Assembly (NCBI RefSeq): GCF_009193295.2 | Contig: NZ_CP059973.1 | Span: 3,534,001 to 3,598,000, forward strand | DNA length: 64,000 nt | Origin: Bacteroides luhongzhouii | GTDB taxonomy: Bacteria > Bacteroidota > Bacteroidia > Bacteroidales > Bacteroidaceae | Direction of reading: 5' to 3' | Part shown: positions 8,672 to 18,258 of the stretch, piece after piece | Layout of the letters: every line of letters starts with the position of its first letter | Position numbering within the stretch: the first letter of the stretch is position 1 | Notes under the pieces: generated by a model | The model's input: the letters and a program-made list of their open reading frames with translations, nothing else | Told to the model about the DNA's origin: nothing | Databases searched by the model: none | Translations under genes and position numbers: made by a program

Positions 8672-11600
8672 TTAGAAGTTAAGTTCGAATCCGATATTGA
8701 CGGTAGACTGTATCGGGAATCCTCCACGCTGGTATCCGTTGACCAATGGGGAAGAGTAGGAGCCTGTAGTTACACGGGCTTCGGGATTGATTCCCCGGTA
8801 GCTTTTTCCCCAGAAGTAGAGCAGGTTCTGACCGGAAGCATAAAGGCGGAGTGAATTGAGTCCTGCCTTTTTCAACTTCTTCTTGTCGAAGGTATAACCG
8901 AGAACTACATCACGCAGGGCCACGAATGAACCGTCTTCAATCATATAGTCGGTGAACTCCCATGAAATACCTGCCGAACCGACAGTAGGAGTACGTCCGT
9001 CACCCGGATATTCGGCGCTGATCCAACGGTCTTTCACATAATTGCGGTTGAACTTCTTGGATTCGGTGTAGTAGCCGTCACCATTGAATACATCCAGTCC
9101 GCTTACCCCTTGAATGAGGAAGTAAAGATCGAATCCTTTCCATCTGAAAGTATTTGAAATACCCCAGGTTGCTTTCGGGAACGGATTACCGATGACGGTA
9201 CGGTCTTTGTCGTTGATAACGCCGTCATCATTGATGTCTACAATCTTGAGACTGCCCGGTGTGGCACTTGCCAAGTGTGGGGAAGCGTCGAGATCCGCCT
9301 GGTTGAGATAAACACCGTCGGTTTTGTAACCGAAGAATGAGATGGCGCGGTGTCCTACTTGTGCCAAGTATGTTTCATTACGTTCGCCGGTAGAGATCAG
9401 TCTCTCTTCGCCGGACAGTTCGAGCAGCTTGTTGAAGTTGGACGAGAGATTGAACGAAGTAGTCCATTCGAAGTTCTTGGTGCGAATGTTGTGCGTGTTC
9501 AACTCGATTTCAATACCACTGTTGCGGATACGTCCGATATTGTTCCAGTAATCACTGTAACCCATGAAAGAAACGACCGGTTGTTTGAACAGCAATTGTT
9601 TGGTGATGGAATAGTAACCTTCCAGAGTCAGGCTGATACGGTTGTCCAGTGCGCTGAAGTCGATACCGGCGTTGTATTCGTACGTCTGTTCCCAAGTGAT
9701 GTCATGGTTACCTTTGGTAGAGGTAGTCTTACCCAGTCCGGGGATCAGTGCGCCTGTTCCGCTACCCAACGCATAGTTGCTGGCGTAAAGCAGATTGTAA
9801 TAAGAGTTGGCAGGAATATTATTGTTACCCGTCACACCAAAGCTGGCACGCAGCTTCAGCATATTCAGCCAGCTTACGCCTTTCAGGAAGGCTTCTTCCG
9901 AAGCACGCCATCCGAGTGATACGGAAGGGAACCAACCCCACTGTTTACCGTCGGCAAAAAGAGAACTACCGTCCGTACGCAGACTGGCGGAAACAAGATA
10001 TTTGTCAGCATAGCTGTAATTGACACGTGCAAGGGCAGACATCATAGCGGTACGGAACTTAATGGTGTTCGTTTGGCTGACGTCGAAAGAAGTGGCCGCA
10101 TTGAGCGTATGCACATAATCGGTAGGGAAGCCCAGACCTACGATGCTGGCTGTCGTTTCCGAGGTAGTCTGTGCGGTGTAACCCAATAAGGCTGCATAAT
10201 CATGCTTACCTTTCTTGCCGATGTAGTTCAGTGTGTTTTCACTCAACAAGTCGACATAGAGACGGTTTTTGTAAGTACCCATAGCCGACTCTTCGTCTTT
10301 GCGGGATTCGTAGTTACGGTATTCGTTGTTCTGACGATATTTAATGTAGAAACCGTTGGAAGTGGTGAAAGTCAACCCTTTCATGATTTGTACATTGATA
10401 GAGGAATTGGCTTGCAGGTTATAGTCTTCCTTGAAGCGTTCTTCGGTATCCATCAATGACTTCGGATTGTTGTTGCTGGTATTGAACGGACTGGCTTTCA
10501 CTTGCGTACCGTCTTCACGTGTGTACATGATGTTACTGAAGTCGCTACCGCGTGCCCACGAACCGATGGCTTTTCCTGTGAGGGCTGCCGTTTCTTCCGT
10601 ATGACGTACCGGCATGAAAGACGGTGTACGGTAGAAATCGATGAAGTTGGTTGACGGTGTTTCCGTTTTGGTGTAGGACGGAGCTATGTTCAGGCTAAGA
10701 TCTACCCGTTTGGACAACTTCGCATTGATGCGCGAACGAAGGTTCAAACGTTTGTAGTTGCTGTTAATCATAATACCGTCTTCCTGTGCATAGTTGCCGG
10801 AGATGTAATACGTAATGTCTTTTTTGCCGCCCGATACGGAGAGTTGTACCTGATGAATCTGCGGAGTGTCCTGCAATCCTTCCCGTTGCCAGTCGGTATA
10901 ATTATTGATAAGTCCGAAGGCTTCGTCGTTGGCTGCTATGGATTTGTTTTGCAAGGCGGCTTCATAGCCCATCATGTTATAATAGTCTTTCGAACTCATG
11001 ATCGGATGCAGTTTATACGCCCACTTTAATCCGGTAGAGGCTTTCACACTGTATTTCGCTTTGCTGGCGTTTCCTTCTTTGGTCGTTACCAAAATGACGC
11101 CATTCGCTGCACGTGAACCGTAGATAGCGGCGGAAGCGGCATCTTTCAATACTTCGATAGAAGCAATATCCGCCATATCGAGTGTAGAGAGTCCTTCGGG
11201 AACAGGGTAACCGTCGATGACAATCAGAGGAGAACTGTCGGCACTGATAGAACCCATACCACGTACACGGATTTGCGGAGCAGCTCCGGCCTCGGAAGTG
11301 GAGTTCTGAATATTAACACCGGCAATCTTTCCTTGCAGCAGTTGGTCTACTTGTGTCACGGGAATATCTGTCAGGTTGTTGACGTCCATCTTGGATACAG
11401 ACCCGGTCAGGTGGGATTTCTTCTGCACGCCATAACCTACCACCACTACTTCATCCAACACTTTCGTATCTTCTTTTAAGTTGATATTCAGCATCTTCTG
11501 ATTATTGACGGGTATTTCCTGCGTCGTATATCCGATGTAGGAGATGACAAGGACAGATTTGGAAGAGGGGACATTCAATGTAAATTTGCCGTCCATATCG

Positions 11601-11779
11601 GTGATAGTACCGGTGGTACTTCCTTTCACCTTCACATTTACTCCGGGAACACCGCCTTGACTATCGGCGACTGTACCGGTGACAGTAAATGATTGCGCGT
11701 AGACAACCGTTACGAACGGGGTACATAACAATAACAACATTGCTATCATTAAAGGGTAATAAAACGATTTGTTCCTCAT
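8672..11779 (-). CDS. SusC-like TonB-dependent outer-membrane transporter
   Basis: A 1035-residue SusC/RagA family transporter. After a signal peptide (about residues 1-29) there is a carboxypeptidase-regulatory-like beta-sandwich (about 31-105), a TonB box region 'DEVVVVGYG', a plug domain (about 120-230, with 'VDQLLQGKIAGV' and 'AAIYGSRAANGVILVTTK') and a long barrel that ends in the usual aromatic residue (FELNF). It imports oligosaccharides into the periplasm with its SusD partner, powered by TonB. No STN domain precedes the plug. This fits control by a hybrid two-component system rather than by an ECF sigma/anti-sigma pair, unlike the SusC of PUL 2. Confidence 0.96.
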   Translation of the reverse strand: MRNKSFYYPLMIAMLLLLCTPFVTVVYAQSFTVTGTVADSQGGVPGVNVKVKGSTTGTITDMDGKFTLNVPSSKSVLVISYIGYTTQEIPVNNQKMLNINLKEDTKVLDEVVVVGYGVQKKSHLTGSVSKMDVNNLTDIPVTQVDQLLQGKIAGVNIQNSTSEAGAAPQIRVRGMGSISADSSPLIVIDGYPVPEGLSTLDMADIASIEVLKDAASAAIYGSRAANGVILVTTKEGNASKAKYSVKASTGLKWAYKLHPIMSSKDYYNMMGYEAALQNKSIAANDEAFGLINNYTDWQREGLQDTPQIHQVQLSVSGGKKDITYYISGNYAQEDGIMINSNYKRLNLRSRINAKLSKRVDLSLNIAPSYTKTETPSTNFIDFYRTPSFMPVRHTEETAALTGKAIGSWARGSDFSNIMYTREDGTQVKASPFNTSNNNPKSLMDTEERFKEDYNLQANSSINVQIMKGLTFTTSNGFYIKYRQNNEYRNYESRKDEESAMGTYKNRLYVDLLSENTLNYIGKKGKHDYAALLGYTAQTTSETTASIVGLGFPTDYVHTLNAATSFDVSQTNTIKFRTAMMSALARVNYSYADKYLVSASLRTDGSSLFADGKQWGWFPSVSLGWRASEEAFLKGVSWLNMLKLRASFGVTGNNNIPANSYYNLLYASNYALGSGTGALIPGLGKTTSTKGNHDITWEQTYEYNAGIDFSALDNRISLTLEGYYSITKQLLFKQPVVSFMGYSDYWNNIGRIRNSGIEIELNTHNIRTKNFEWTTSFNLSSNFNKLLELSGEERLISTGERNETYLAQVGHRAISFFGYKTDGVYLNQADLDASPHLASATPGSLKIVDINDDGVINDKDRTVIGNPFPKATWGISNTFRWKGFDLYFLIQGVSGLDVFNGDGYYTESKKFNRNYVKDRWISAEYPGDGRTPTVGSAGISWEFTDYMIEDGSFVALRDVVLGYTFDKKKLKKAGLNSLRLYASGQNLLYFWGKSYRGINPEARVTTGSYSSPLVNGYQRGGFPIQSTVNIGFELNF

Positions 11780-11802
11780 GATATTAGGATTTAAATAAAG
11801 GA

Positions 11803-13005
11803 TTATTCTAAACTATACATTAAATTCAGACGGCTGGAAGCAGAAGTGGTGCGATATTTGGCACCGATCGCTTCATATCCAGCTTTCGGGTCGAAGAAAG
11901 AGGCTTTGCGGAGCACCCAGCAGGCTTCATCCTGTTTCTTGTCCCATTCTTTGATTTGCTGGTAAGGCCATTCGCTCTGCGGCTTGCCGATATAGGGAAT
12001 GGTAAATTTCAGTGCGGCAGTGATGGAACGTCCGTCTTCGCTGGCGGCGTTATAGATATCTATACCTTCCGTTGCGCCAATGAAAGACATATCCAGCATG
12101 TGCGTCAGGTTGAAGAGGGTATAACCGAAAGCAGTTGTGCGTTCCAATTCCAGCGGTTGTTTGCCGTCCGGTTCAATTTGAGAAAACAGACGCTTTGCCG
12201 GGAATTCTTTTAGAATCTGGATTGCCAATTCTTTGTTGCCGATATACAGGGCGTACGCTGTCAGTTGCACGTCATAAGCCAGGCCATGATTGTTCTTGGC
12301 GGCATTTTCTTCGGCGGCGACAGGGCTTGTCTGTATCCACTCTACAAACTGCGTGAACCATTCTTTCATTCCTTTTTTGATGGCGGGTGTCATGGCTTTC
12401 GAGCTATCCAGCAGGGTAAGCGCATCCAGCATTTCTACGAAGCAGTAAGTATCAATCATACCTGTTCCGCGTCCCAGGCCATCTCTGCGGCCGGGAATGG
12501 TCTGACCGTAATTCAGGTTCGGATTCATTTTTGTTTTGGCGTCCAGGAACCATACTTTCAGAAAGTCGGTTGCTTTCTTCGCATATTGCTCGTTGCCCGA
12601 GAAATAGTAAGCAATCCCCAGTGTGGTAACGGCTTTTGCCATGTTTCCCAACCGGTCACGGTCTAACTTGGACAGTTCGGGATTGCGTTGCCCGTCTTTG
12701 CGGATATAAGGCAAGCCGTCCGGTTTGGAAGGATCGGGCCACCAGTAAGGTCCCATACTCATGTAATCGTGTTTGTCTCCGCTGGAGGCTGTCATACTTT
12801 TATCCATCACCGAAGGAGGAGTCAGGTTCATAGCTTTGTCGGCCTCTTTCATTAACGTTTTGATAGCCGGGGCGTATGTAGGAGTATCGGCTTTAGCCTT
12901 CACTTTAGCCAGCTTTTCAGCAGGATAGATGCGGGTGTTGACGGTTTGTGCGTTCATTGGAAGCAGGCAAACCAGTGCAAAAGCACTCAATAACAGGTTT
13001 CTCAT
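11803..13005 (-). CDS. Alginate-lyase-fold polysaccharide lyase (PL38-like)
   Basis: A 400-residue secreted enzyme of the alginate lyase superfamily (PF05426 type, alpha/alpha toroid). The signal peptide is cleaved near residue 19. The catalytic signature is visible: NNH at residues 238-240 (Asn and His of the beta-elimination site), with Arg289 and Tyr295 in 'ERTTAFGYTLFNL', the spacing expected for the Arg/Tyr pair of the family. A conserved 'YWWPDP...GLPYIRKDG' block lies near 87-105. The general reaction is beta-elimination in a uronic-acid chain, which leaves an unsaturated sugar for the GH88 encoded upstream. The length and blocks look most like family PL38, for which glucuronan and alginate activities are known to me. 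The substrate is not decided by sequence. Confidence 0.8.
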   Translation of the reverse strand: MRNLLLSAFALVCLLPMNAQTVNTRIYPAEKLAKVKAKADTPTYAPAIKTLMKEADKAMNLTPPSVMDKSMTASSGDKHDYMSMGPYWWPDPSKPDGLPYIRKDGQRNPELSKLDRDRLGNMAKAVTTLGIAYYFSGNEQYAKKATDFLKVWFLDAKTKMNPNLNYGQTIPGRRDGLGRGTGMIDTYCFVEMLDALTLLDSSKAMTPAIKKGMKEWFTQFVEWIQTSPVAAEENAAKNNHGLAYDVQLTAYALYIGNKELAIQILKEFPAKRLFSQIEPDGKQPLELERTTAFGYTLFNLTHMLDMSFIGATEGIDIYNAASEDGRSITAALKFTIPYIGKPQSEWPYQQIKEWDKKQDEACWVLRKASFFDPKAGYEAIGAKYRTTSASSRLNLMYSLE

Positions 13006-13026
13006 AATGATTCTATTTTTAGCAAA

Positions 13027-14199
13027 TTAGTTTAACCATAATAAAGGATGACGGATGGGAAGGTTGCGTATCACTTCCTCGTTGGTGGGGAAATGTTCCA
13101 ACTGTTTCCATGTCTGAAAATACTCTTTCCGGTAATGATGAAGACTACCGAATAGTAAGAACGGGTGTGCCACCGGCCATTCTTCCCAAAACATAATGTC
13201 CGGTTGACGTTTCCATGAACCTTTGTCTTTGACGAAGGGAAATAGCCAGGAGATTCCTCTTTCAATGTTCCGTCCGTCTGTGGTGGTATAGTCCCATAAA
13301 TTCTCTTCGGGAGTTGTCAGCAAATGGCAGAGGGTAGTCATTGCGTCGAGGTTGAAAAGAGAATAACCATACGGTTTGGTGCGTTCCAACTCCAAAGGGA
13401 AACTGCCGTCGGCAGCCATTTGGTTGGGTAGTAACACGCTCCGGTAACGTTCGCGGCAGAAACGGAGCATTTCTTCATTTTGCGTGAACAAGGCAAATGC
13501 TGCCACTTGCATAGTCCAGCAAGTGCCGTGGTTGTTCTTGGCTTCCATCTCGTTGATACCGTAACGATGCGTAGATAACCAGGTCAGGTAATCGGAGAAC
13601 CACAAGCGGATGGTTTGCAGTTCTTTGTCTTCGATGATTCCCTGCGCTTCCATCAGGCGGAGTGACTGTGCCACTTCAATCAGATGGATGGTATCGATAA
13701 TGCCTATCCCACGTCCGGTTGCAATGCCTTTGATGGCTTGTGCATACAGCAAGTTCGGATTCATCATCGTTTTCTGATCGATAAACCAGGCACGGATATG
13801 GCGCATGGCAGCATCGGTGTATTTCTTGTCTCCTGTCAGTATCCAGGCGGAAGTCAGATCTCCGACTAACTGGCTGAAGCGTATCATGGCATGCCGGTGG
13901 GCGGTGAAATTATCCGGATTGGTTTCTCCGTCACGGCGGATAAACGGACCGGTCGGGTTTTGCGGATTCTCCCACCAGTAGTCACCTTCGGAATAGAAGT
14001 CGTGAATACCTCCTGCGCTTCTTTCGGCGCGGGTGGCTGTGACGGTCACCGGTACGGACTCCAGTGCAGCGTCCGCCCGTTTCAGGGTTTCAGTCTGCAG
14101 GAGTTGGCGTACTTGACCTTTCACATTTTCCCCGGCCATCACTGTGGTGAAGCTGAAGAGCAGTATAAATAATCCTATTGAAACGTTCTGTTTTCTCAT
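13027..14199 (-). CDS. Alginate-lyase-fold polysaccharide lyase (PL38-like), second copy
   Basis: A 390-residue paralogue of the lyase encoded next to it (11803-13005), clearly diverged. It has a signal peptide (about residues 1-22), the 'YWWENPQNPTGPFIRRDGE' block, the NNH motif at 222-224, and Arg273 and Tyr279 in 'ELERTKPYGYSLFNL'. All catalytic positions are thus kept. It overlaps the upstream GH2 gene by 4 bases (ATGA), so translation is probably coupled. Two lyases side by side suggest different chain positions, or an endo/exo division of labour on the same polymer. Periplasmic location is inferred from the non-lipoprotein signal. Confidence 0.78.
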   Translation of the reverse strand: MRKQNVSIGLFILLFSFTTVMAGENVKGQVRQLLQTETLKRADAALESVPVTVTATRAERSAGGIHDFYSEGDYWWENPQNPTGPFIRRDGETNPDNFTAHRHAMIRFSQLVGDLTSAWILTGDKKYTDAAMRHIRAWFIDQKTMMNPNLLYAQAIKGIATGRGIGIIDTIHLIEVAQSLRLMEAQGIIEDKELQTIRLWFSDYLTWLSTHRYGINEMEAKNNHGTCWTMQVAAFALFTQNEEMLRFCRERYRSVLLPNQMAADGSFPLELERTKPYGYSLFNLDAMTTLCHLLTTPEENLWDYTTTDGRNIERGISWLFPFVKDKGSWKRQPDIMFWEEWPVAHPFLLFGSLHHYRKEYFQTWKQLEHFPTNEEVIRNLPIRHPLLWLN

Positions 14200-16673
14200 T
14201 GTGCTTTCAATTGAGTATAAGCGGTCTTGATTCCATCCGATTGAACGGATAGGTAACAGGTATCAGTCACTTTGACCCGTATCATGGCTTTTCCATTGTA
14301 AGCCTGTACCTTGCGTGAGCCGGTTGAAGTTCCCAGGTTTTGGATAAGTTCTCCGTCTCCGGCAGCTTCAAACGAAATCAGGTTGGCTGCATCCAGGCAG
14401 GAAATTCCTTTGTCGTCTGTCAGCTGGGCTTCTACGCAGATGATATTTTCTCCTTCAGGATAACTTGTCAATTTCAGTTGTTTCGGTTCTCCCCATTGGG
14501 CGGTTTGGTAGGCAACTGTGATTTCGTCGGAAATCGCTTCTTTGCTTTTTACCGCAACAGCTTTCAGTTGGTTCTCTCCTTCGCGCAACACACATTTCCA
14601 ATGCAGTCCGGCTGCGGGAAAGTCTTGACTGTTGCGTTGCTTAATACCTTGACTGACTCCGTTCACAAACAGTTCTACTGCCGGACAGTTGGAGTAAACC
14701 AATATTTCTTTCGGTTCGTTTGCTGCTCCCCAACGTGTCGGCCAGGTATGACCGTAAATGTGTATCATTGGCTTCTGCGTCCAATAAGACTGGAACACAT
14801 AGAACACTTCTTTCTTGGCAAAATCCCGTTCGATAACTCCTTTTTGATTGACGTAGGGAACAGGATTCTCCGGTCGTAGGGGAGTGGAGAAATCTTTGAA
14901 AGGCCAGTAGGCAGTTCCCGTAAGCCAAGTCATGGTTTCTTGTTCTTTCAAATGCCAGTCCACCAGTTTCACGATGTATGATTCCGACCAGTCTCCGTCT
15001 CTGGAAGCACGGGCATCTCCTCCCACGAGAGAGAAATCTCCCGCCCGTTCGTCGGCACCAACTCCGGCAGGGATTCCACCTAATGATTTGAAAGGATCTT
15101 CTGCGTGGCGTCTGGCGTGAGAGTCACCTCCCCATTCTACATGTAGGAAGTGTTTCACTTGTTTCATCTCTTTTTCCGATACGCTTTTGTAGTCGGTAAA
15201 CTTGCCACGATACCAGCCTGCCCAGATGGAAGGAGAGTATACATCGACAATATCTTTGCAGAAGTCACAGCGACGGATGGAAGTGACGCGTGACGGGTCC
15301 AGGCGGTGTGCCAGGTCGTTCAGCTCTTTCATAAAGGCACGTATCTGCGATTGTTCGAAAGTAGGGAAATCATTCGGCCAGTCGTTTTCATTACCCAATC
15401 CCCACAGAATAACGGAAGGGTGGTTGTGATGTTGGGTAATCATGTTGGTTAGCATCCGGCGGGCTTGTATTTTATAAGTTTCTCCACCCAATCCGCCACG
15501 GCACCAGGGGATTTCTTCCCACACGAGGATACCTAATTCGTCACACAGGCGAAGGATGATGTTTGATTGCTGGTAATGTCCCAGGCGGATGAAGTTGACC
15601 CCCATTTCTTTCATGAGTTTCATTTCCGTCACCATTTGCTCTTCTGTCATGGCGGCTCCTACACCTGCATGGTCTTCGTGGCGGTGAGTACCTTTTAATA
15701 ACAGGCGTTTTCCGTTTAGCTTGAAAGGACCGTAGTCTACAAATTCGAAGTGGCGGAAACCGATGGGTTCTGTTACTGTTTGTTCGCCTTCGGCTGTTTG
15801 GAGGGTAAACTCACAAGTATATAGCTGTGGCTGGTCAGGGCTCCAAAGCATCGGATTCTTGATAGCGATGTCAAACAGATGTACTTCTCCCAATGGTAGA
15901 ATGTCCGTGGCGGTTTGTTCGGCCACTTTCTTTCCGTTCGGGTCTTTCAGAGTGAAGCGAACCGTAGCTTGGCGGGTGTCATTCGGATTGTAGAAGTTGG
16001 CTTGCACTTTCAGTGTTGCGCTCTTCAAGTCCTTCTGCACTGGGGTTTCCAGTTTAAAACCTACAAAAGAAAGGGCGGGCTGATAAATTAGGTTTACGTA
16101 GCGGTAAAGTCCTCCGTATACGTTGAAGTCTGATAAATCCGAAGGAATCATTTCTGTATCTCTTGAATTGTCGCAACGGATGGACAAAGGTACTTTGCCG
16201 TTGAACCGCTTGCGGCAATCGGGATTGGCTAATGCTTCACGGATTGCTTCTGTGATGTCTACGCTCCATTCATCGTAACCTCCTACGTGGCTGCCGACTT
16301 TGCGGGTGTAGATATATACTTCTGTTTTCTGTCCGGCTCCTTCAAATTCGAGGATCGTGCGGCCGTTGGTTGCCGGGTTCTGAATATCGAGCAGGGTGCG
16401 ATACCATCCGGGACCCTGGTAATAGTTTACGTCCGGGTCTACGGCATCTTCCGCGTTGAAACAGTGGGGCAGGGTAACTGGCTGCCAAATGGGTACAGCT
16501 TCCGAAGAACCGGGGGCGGCTGCACGTACGGCTTCCCAAATGCTTCCGAGGTCACCTTTTAGATATTCCCATTGGCCGGTCAGCCGGATTCGTTGGCTGG
16601 CGGGAATCTTGGCACTTGCCGGAAGGGCTAGTACGGTAAAGGCTGTCAGTATATAGATAAGTAGCTTTTTCAT
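14196..16673 (-). CDS. Glycoside hydrolase family 2 (beta-glucuronidase/beta-galactosidase-like)
   Basis: An 825-residue GH2 enzyme with a signal peptide (about residues 1-21). An N-terminal jelly-roll sugar-binding domain is followed by an Ig-like sandwich and a TIM barrel. Acid/base Glu429 sits in 'WGLGNEND' and nucleophile Glu513 in 'HVEWGGD'. Two C-terminal Ig-like domains (about residues 620-825) include 'KEILVYSNCPAVELFVNG'. Retaining GH2 enzymes release terminal beta-linked galactose, glucuronic acid or mannose. The neighbours (lyases, GH88) make a role on a uronic-acid or galactose-bearing side chain plausible. The family is sure, the specificity open. Its stop overlaps the start of the next lyase gene. 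Confidence 0.9.
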   Translation of the reverse strand: MKKLLIYILTAFTVLALPASAKIPASQRIRLTGQWEYLKGDLGSIWEAVRAAAPGSSEAVPIWQPVTLPHCFNAEDAVDPDVNYYQGPGWYRTLLDIQNPATNGRTILEFEGAGQKTEVYIYTRKVGSHVGGYDEWSVDITEAIREALANPDCRKRFNGKVPLSIRCDNSRDTEMIPSDLSDFNVYGGLYRYVNLIYQPALSFVGFKLETPVQKDLKSATLKVQANFYNPNDTRQATVRFTLKDPNGKKVAEQTATDILPLGEVHLFDIAIKNPMLWSPDQPQLYTCEFTLQTAEGEQTVTEPIGFRHFEFVDYGPFKLNGKRLLLKGTHRHEDHAGVGAAMTEEQMVTEMKLMKEMGVNFIRLGHYQQSNIILRLCDELGILVWEEIPWCRGGLGGETYKIQARRMLTNMITQHHNHPSVILWGLGNENDWPNDFPTFEQSQIRAFMKELNDLAHRLDPSRVTSIRRCDFCKDIVDVYSPSIWAGWYRGKFTDYKSVSEKEMKQVKHFLHVEWGGDSHARRHAEDPFKSLGGIPAGVGADERAGDFSLVGGDARASRDGDWSESYIVKLVDWHLKEQETMTWLTGTAYWPFKDFSTPLRPENPVPYVNQKGVIERDFAKKEVFYVFQSYWTQKPMIHIYGHTWPTRWGAANEPKEILVYSNCPAVELFVNGVSQGIKQRNSQDFPAAGLHWKCVLREGENQLKAVAVKSKEAISDEITVAYQTAQWGEPKQLKLTSYPEGENIICVEAQLTDDKGISCLDAANLISFEAAGDGELIQNLGTSTGSRKVQAYNGKAMIRVKVTDTCYLSVQSDGIKTAYTQLKAQ

Positions 16674-16694
16674 GGTTCTTATAGATGATGATCG

Positions 16695-17939
16695 TTATAG
16701 TTTCTGTTCTTTTTCCAGTTTGTTTTTCCGTATCAATGCTTCGAGGAAATAATAGTCGGCATATACGATGGGCACATCAATTTCGCTGTTATGAGGTTTG
16801 GAGCCGGTGCTGTGGAGAAGTAGAAAACCGTTGTCGCCGTTTGGTTTCGCACGGTAGTGGGCAGTGAGGTTCTCTAAAATCCGGTCGGCTTCTTCTTTGT
16901 AAAGGTCTTTATGTTCCGGTACGTAGGTACTTAGTTCATAGAGTGCGGAAGCGATGCAGGTGGCTGCGGACGCATCCCGCGGTTCATTCGGAATTTCCGG
17001 AGCGTTGAAATCCCAGTAAGGTATCAGGTCTTCCGGCAGATTGGGGTGGGTGAAGATATATCTTTCGATATGCTTCGCTTGTTCCAGGAATTCAGGGAGT
17101 CCGGTTTCGCGGTAACACATCGTGTAGCCATACAGCGCCCATGCCTGTCCGCGTGCCCATGCCGATGAGTCGGCGTATCCCTGGTGGGTCACCTTGCAGA
17201 TGGGGTTGCCGGTGATTGTATCATAGTTTACGACGTGGTACGTACTGTAATCGTCACGGAAGTGATTTTTCATGGTTGTACGTGCGTGGTTGACTGCTAT
17301 ATTATAAAAGGTGGAGTCATTCGTTTCGCGGGAAGCCCAGAATAGTAATTCCAAATTCAGCATGTTGTCGATGATAACGGGACATTCCCATTGGTCGGCA
17401 TGGTGATCCCAGGAACGGATGCAACCTACGTTCGGCTTGTAGCGGGTAATGAGCGTACGTGCTGATTCGATCAGTATATCTTTATAGGTGGGATTACCGG
17501 TCAGACGATAGCCATTGCCGTAGCTACAATACATCTTGAATCCCATGTCGTGGGTAGTGCCGTTCTTCTTTTCTCGTTCCAGCATTTCTGTATGTTTCTC
17601 TGCTTTCTCTTTCCAGAAAGGATCGTGCGTATATTCATATACATACCAGAGTTCACCGGGAAAGAATCCGCTGGTCCAGTCTTTGGAAGGGACGAGACGC
17701 AGAGAACCGTCCGGTTCTGTATTACGGGGATTAGTCAGTTCACCCCATTGTTTGGCGATTCTTTTTTCTTTGCTTTCCTGTGATTCGTTGGCGCGTGCTT
17801 CATCTATTTTAGGAAAAGCATATTTGAGTTGTTGCTCGGCAAATGCAAAATTAGAATCAATCAGGTTTTGCTTTTGGGGAGACTGACAGCCAACTAAAAA
17901 TGCTGTCCCGATGCTAAGTGCTAAAAGATAATGTTTCAT
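16695..17939 (-). CDS. GH88 unsaturated glucuronyl hydrolase, lipoprotein
   Basis: First gene of PUL 1. GH88 enzymes remove the delta-4,5-unsaturated uronic acid that lyases leave at the non-reducing end. The two catalytic aspartates are present: Asp131 in 'THDMGFKMYCSYG' and Asp191 in 'IIDNMLNLELL'. The family blocks 'DWTSGFFPGELWY', 'THQGYADSSAWARGQAW' and 'IPYWDFNAPEIP' are intact. I chose the ATG at 17939 because it opens directly on a lipoprotein signal (MKHYLLALSIGTAFLVGC). The in-frame ATGs at 17951 and 17978 only add a polar leader; 17951 remains possible. The gene is followed after 21 bases by GH2. Confidence 0.9.
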   Translation of the reverse strand: MKHYLLALSIGTAFLVGCQSPQKQNLIDSNFAFAEQQLKYAFPKIDEARANESQESKEKRIAKQWGELTNPRNTEPDGSLRLVPSKDWTSGFFPGELWYVYEYTHDPFWKEKAEKHTEMLEREKKNGTTHDMGFKMYCSYGNGYRLTGNPTYKDILIESARTLITRYKPNVGCIRSWDHHADQWECPVIIDNMLNLELLFWASRETNDSTFYNIAVNHARTTMKNHFRDDYSTYHVVNYDTITGNPICKVTHQGYADSSAWARGQAWALYGYTMCYRETGLPEFLEQAKHIERYIFTHPNLPEDLIPYWDFNAPEIPNEPRDASAATCIASALYELSTYVPEHKDLYKEEADRILENLTAHYRAKPNGDNGFLLLHSTGSKPHNSEIDVPIVYADYYFLEALIRKNKLEKEQKL

Positions 17940-17975
17940 ATTTGTTTCCATATTATTATTTCTAAGTCGATGTTG

Positions 17976-17983
17976 CAAATGTA
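17976..17983 (-). promoter_or_regulatory. -7 element of the PUL 1 operon
   Basis: TACATTTG on the minus strand (17983-17976) fits TAnnTTTG. No TTTG is found at the -33 spacing, as is common for promoters that need an activator. It lies 37 bases upstream of the GH88 start and 42 bases from the palindrome at 18025-18110. Confidence 0.5.
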
Positions 17984-18024
17984 TGGAAACGGAATAAAAA
18001 GGGCTTGTCCAGCTGTGCCGTAAA

Positions 18025-18110
18025 TTTGCAAAATCATCCCAATTTCATTGGAACAATCGCTTCTATATCGCTCTTGGGACGTTTTTTATAATCTGGGATG
18101 ATTTTGCAAA
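18025..18110. promoter_or_regulatory. Perfect 17-bp inverted repeat, candidate HTCS operator
   Basis: Two identical 17-base arms in opposite orientation (18025-18041 and 18094-18110) are separated by 52 bases. They lie in the 319-base spacer between the hybrid two-component gene and the first PUL gene, just upstream of a -7 element. The place and symmetry suit a binding site for the regulator's AraC-type domain. Confidence 0.5.
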
Positions 18111-18154
18111 CTATGTGATAAGTACTGCATCATAATTAAAAGGATCATTTTAAT

Positions 18155-18230
18155 TTAGGCACGGATTACACGGATTACGCTGTTGCTTTGTGCAATCATA
18201 TTTCAGAAAACCGTGTAATCCGTACCTGAA
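18155..18230. terminator. Hairpin after the HTCS gene
   Basis: Arms 18155-18173 and 18211-18230 pair over about 16 bases around a 37-base loop. The element follows the stop of the hybrid two-component gene (18259) on the minus strand. There is only a weak T-rich tail, so it may be a terminator or simply an intergenic inverted repeat. Confidence 0.5.
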
Positions 18231-18258
18231 AATTTTCATTTATAAAACCAATTTAGAA

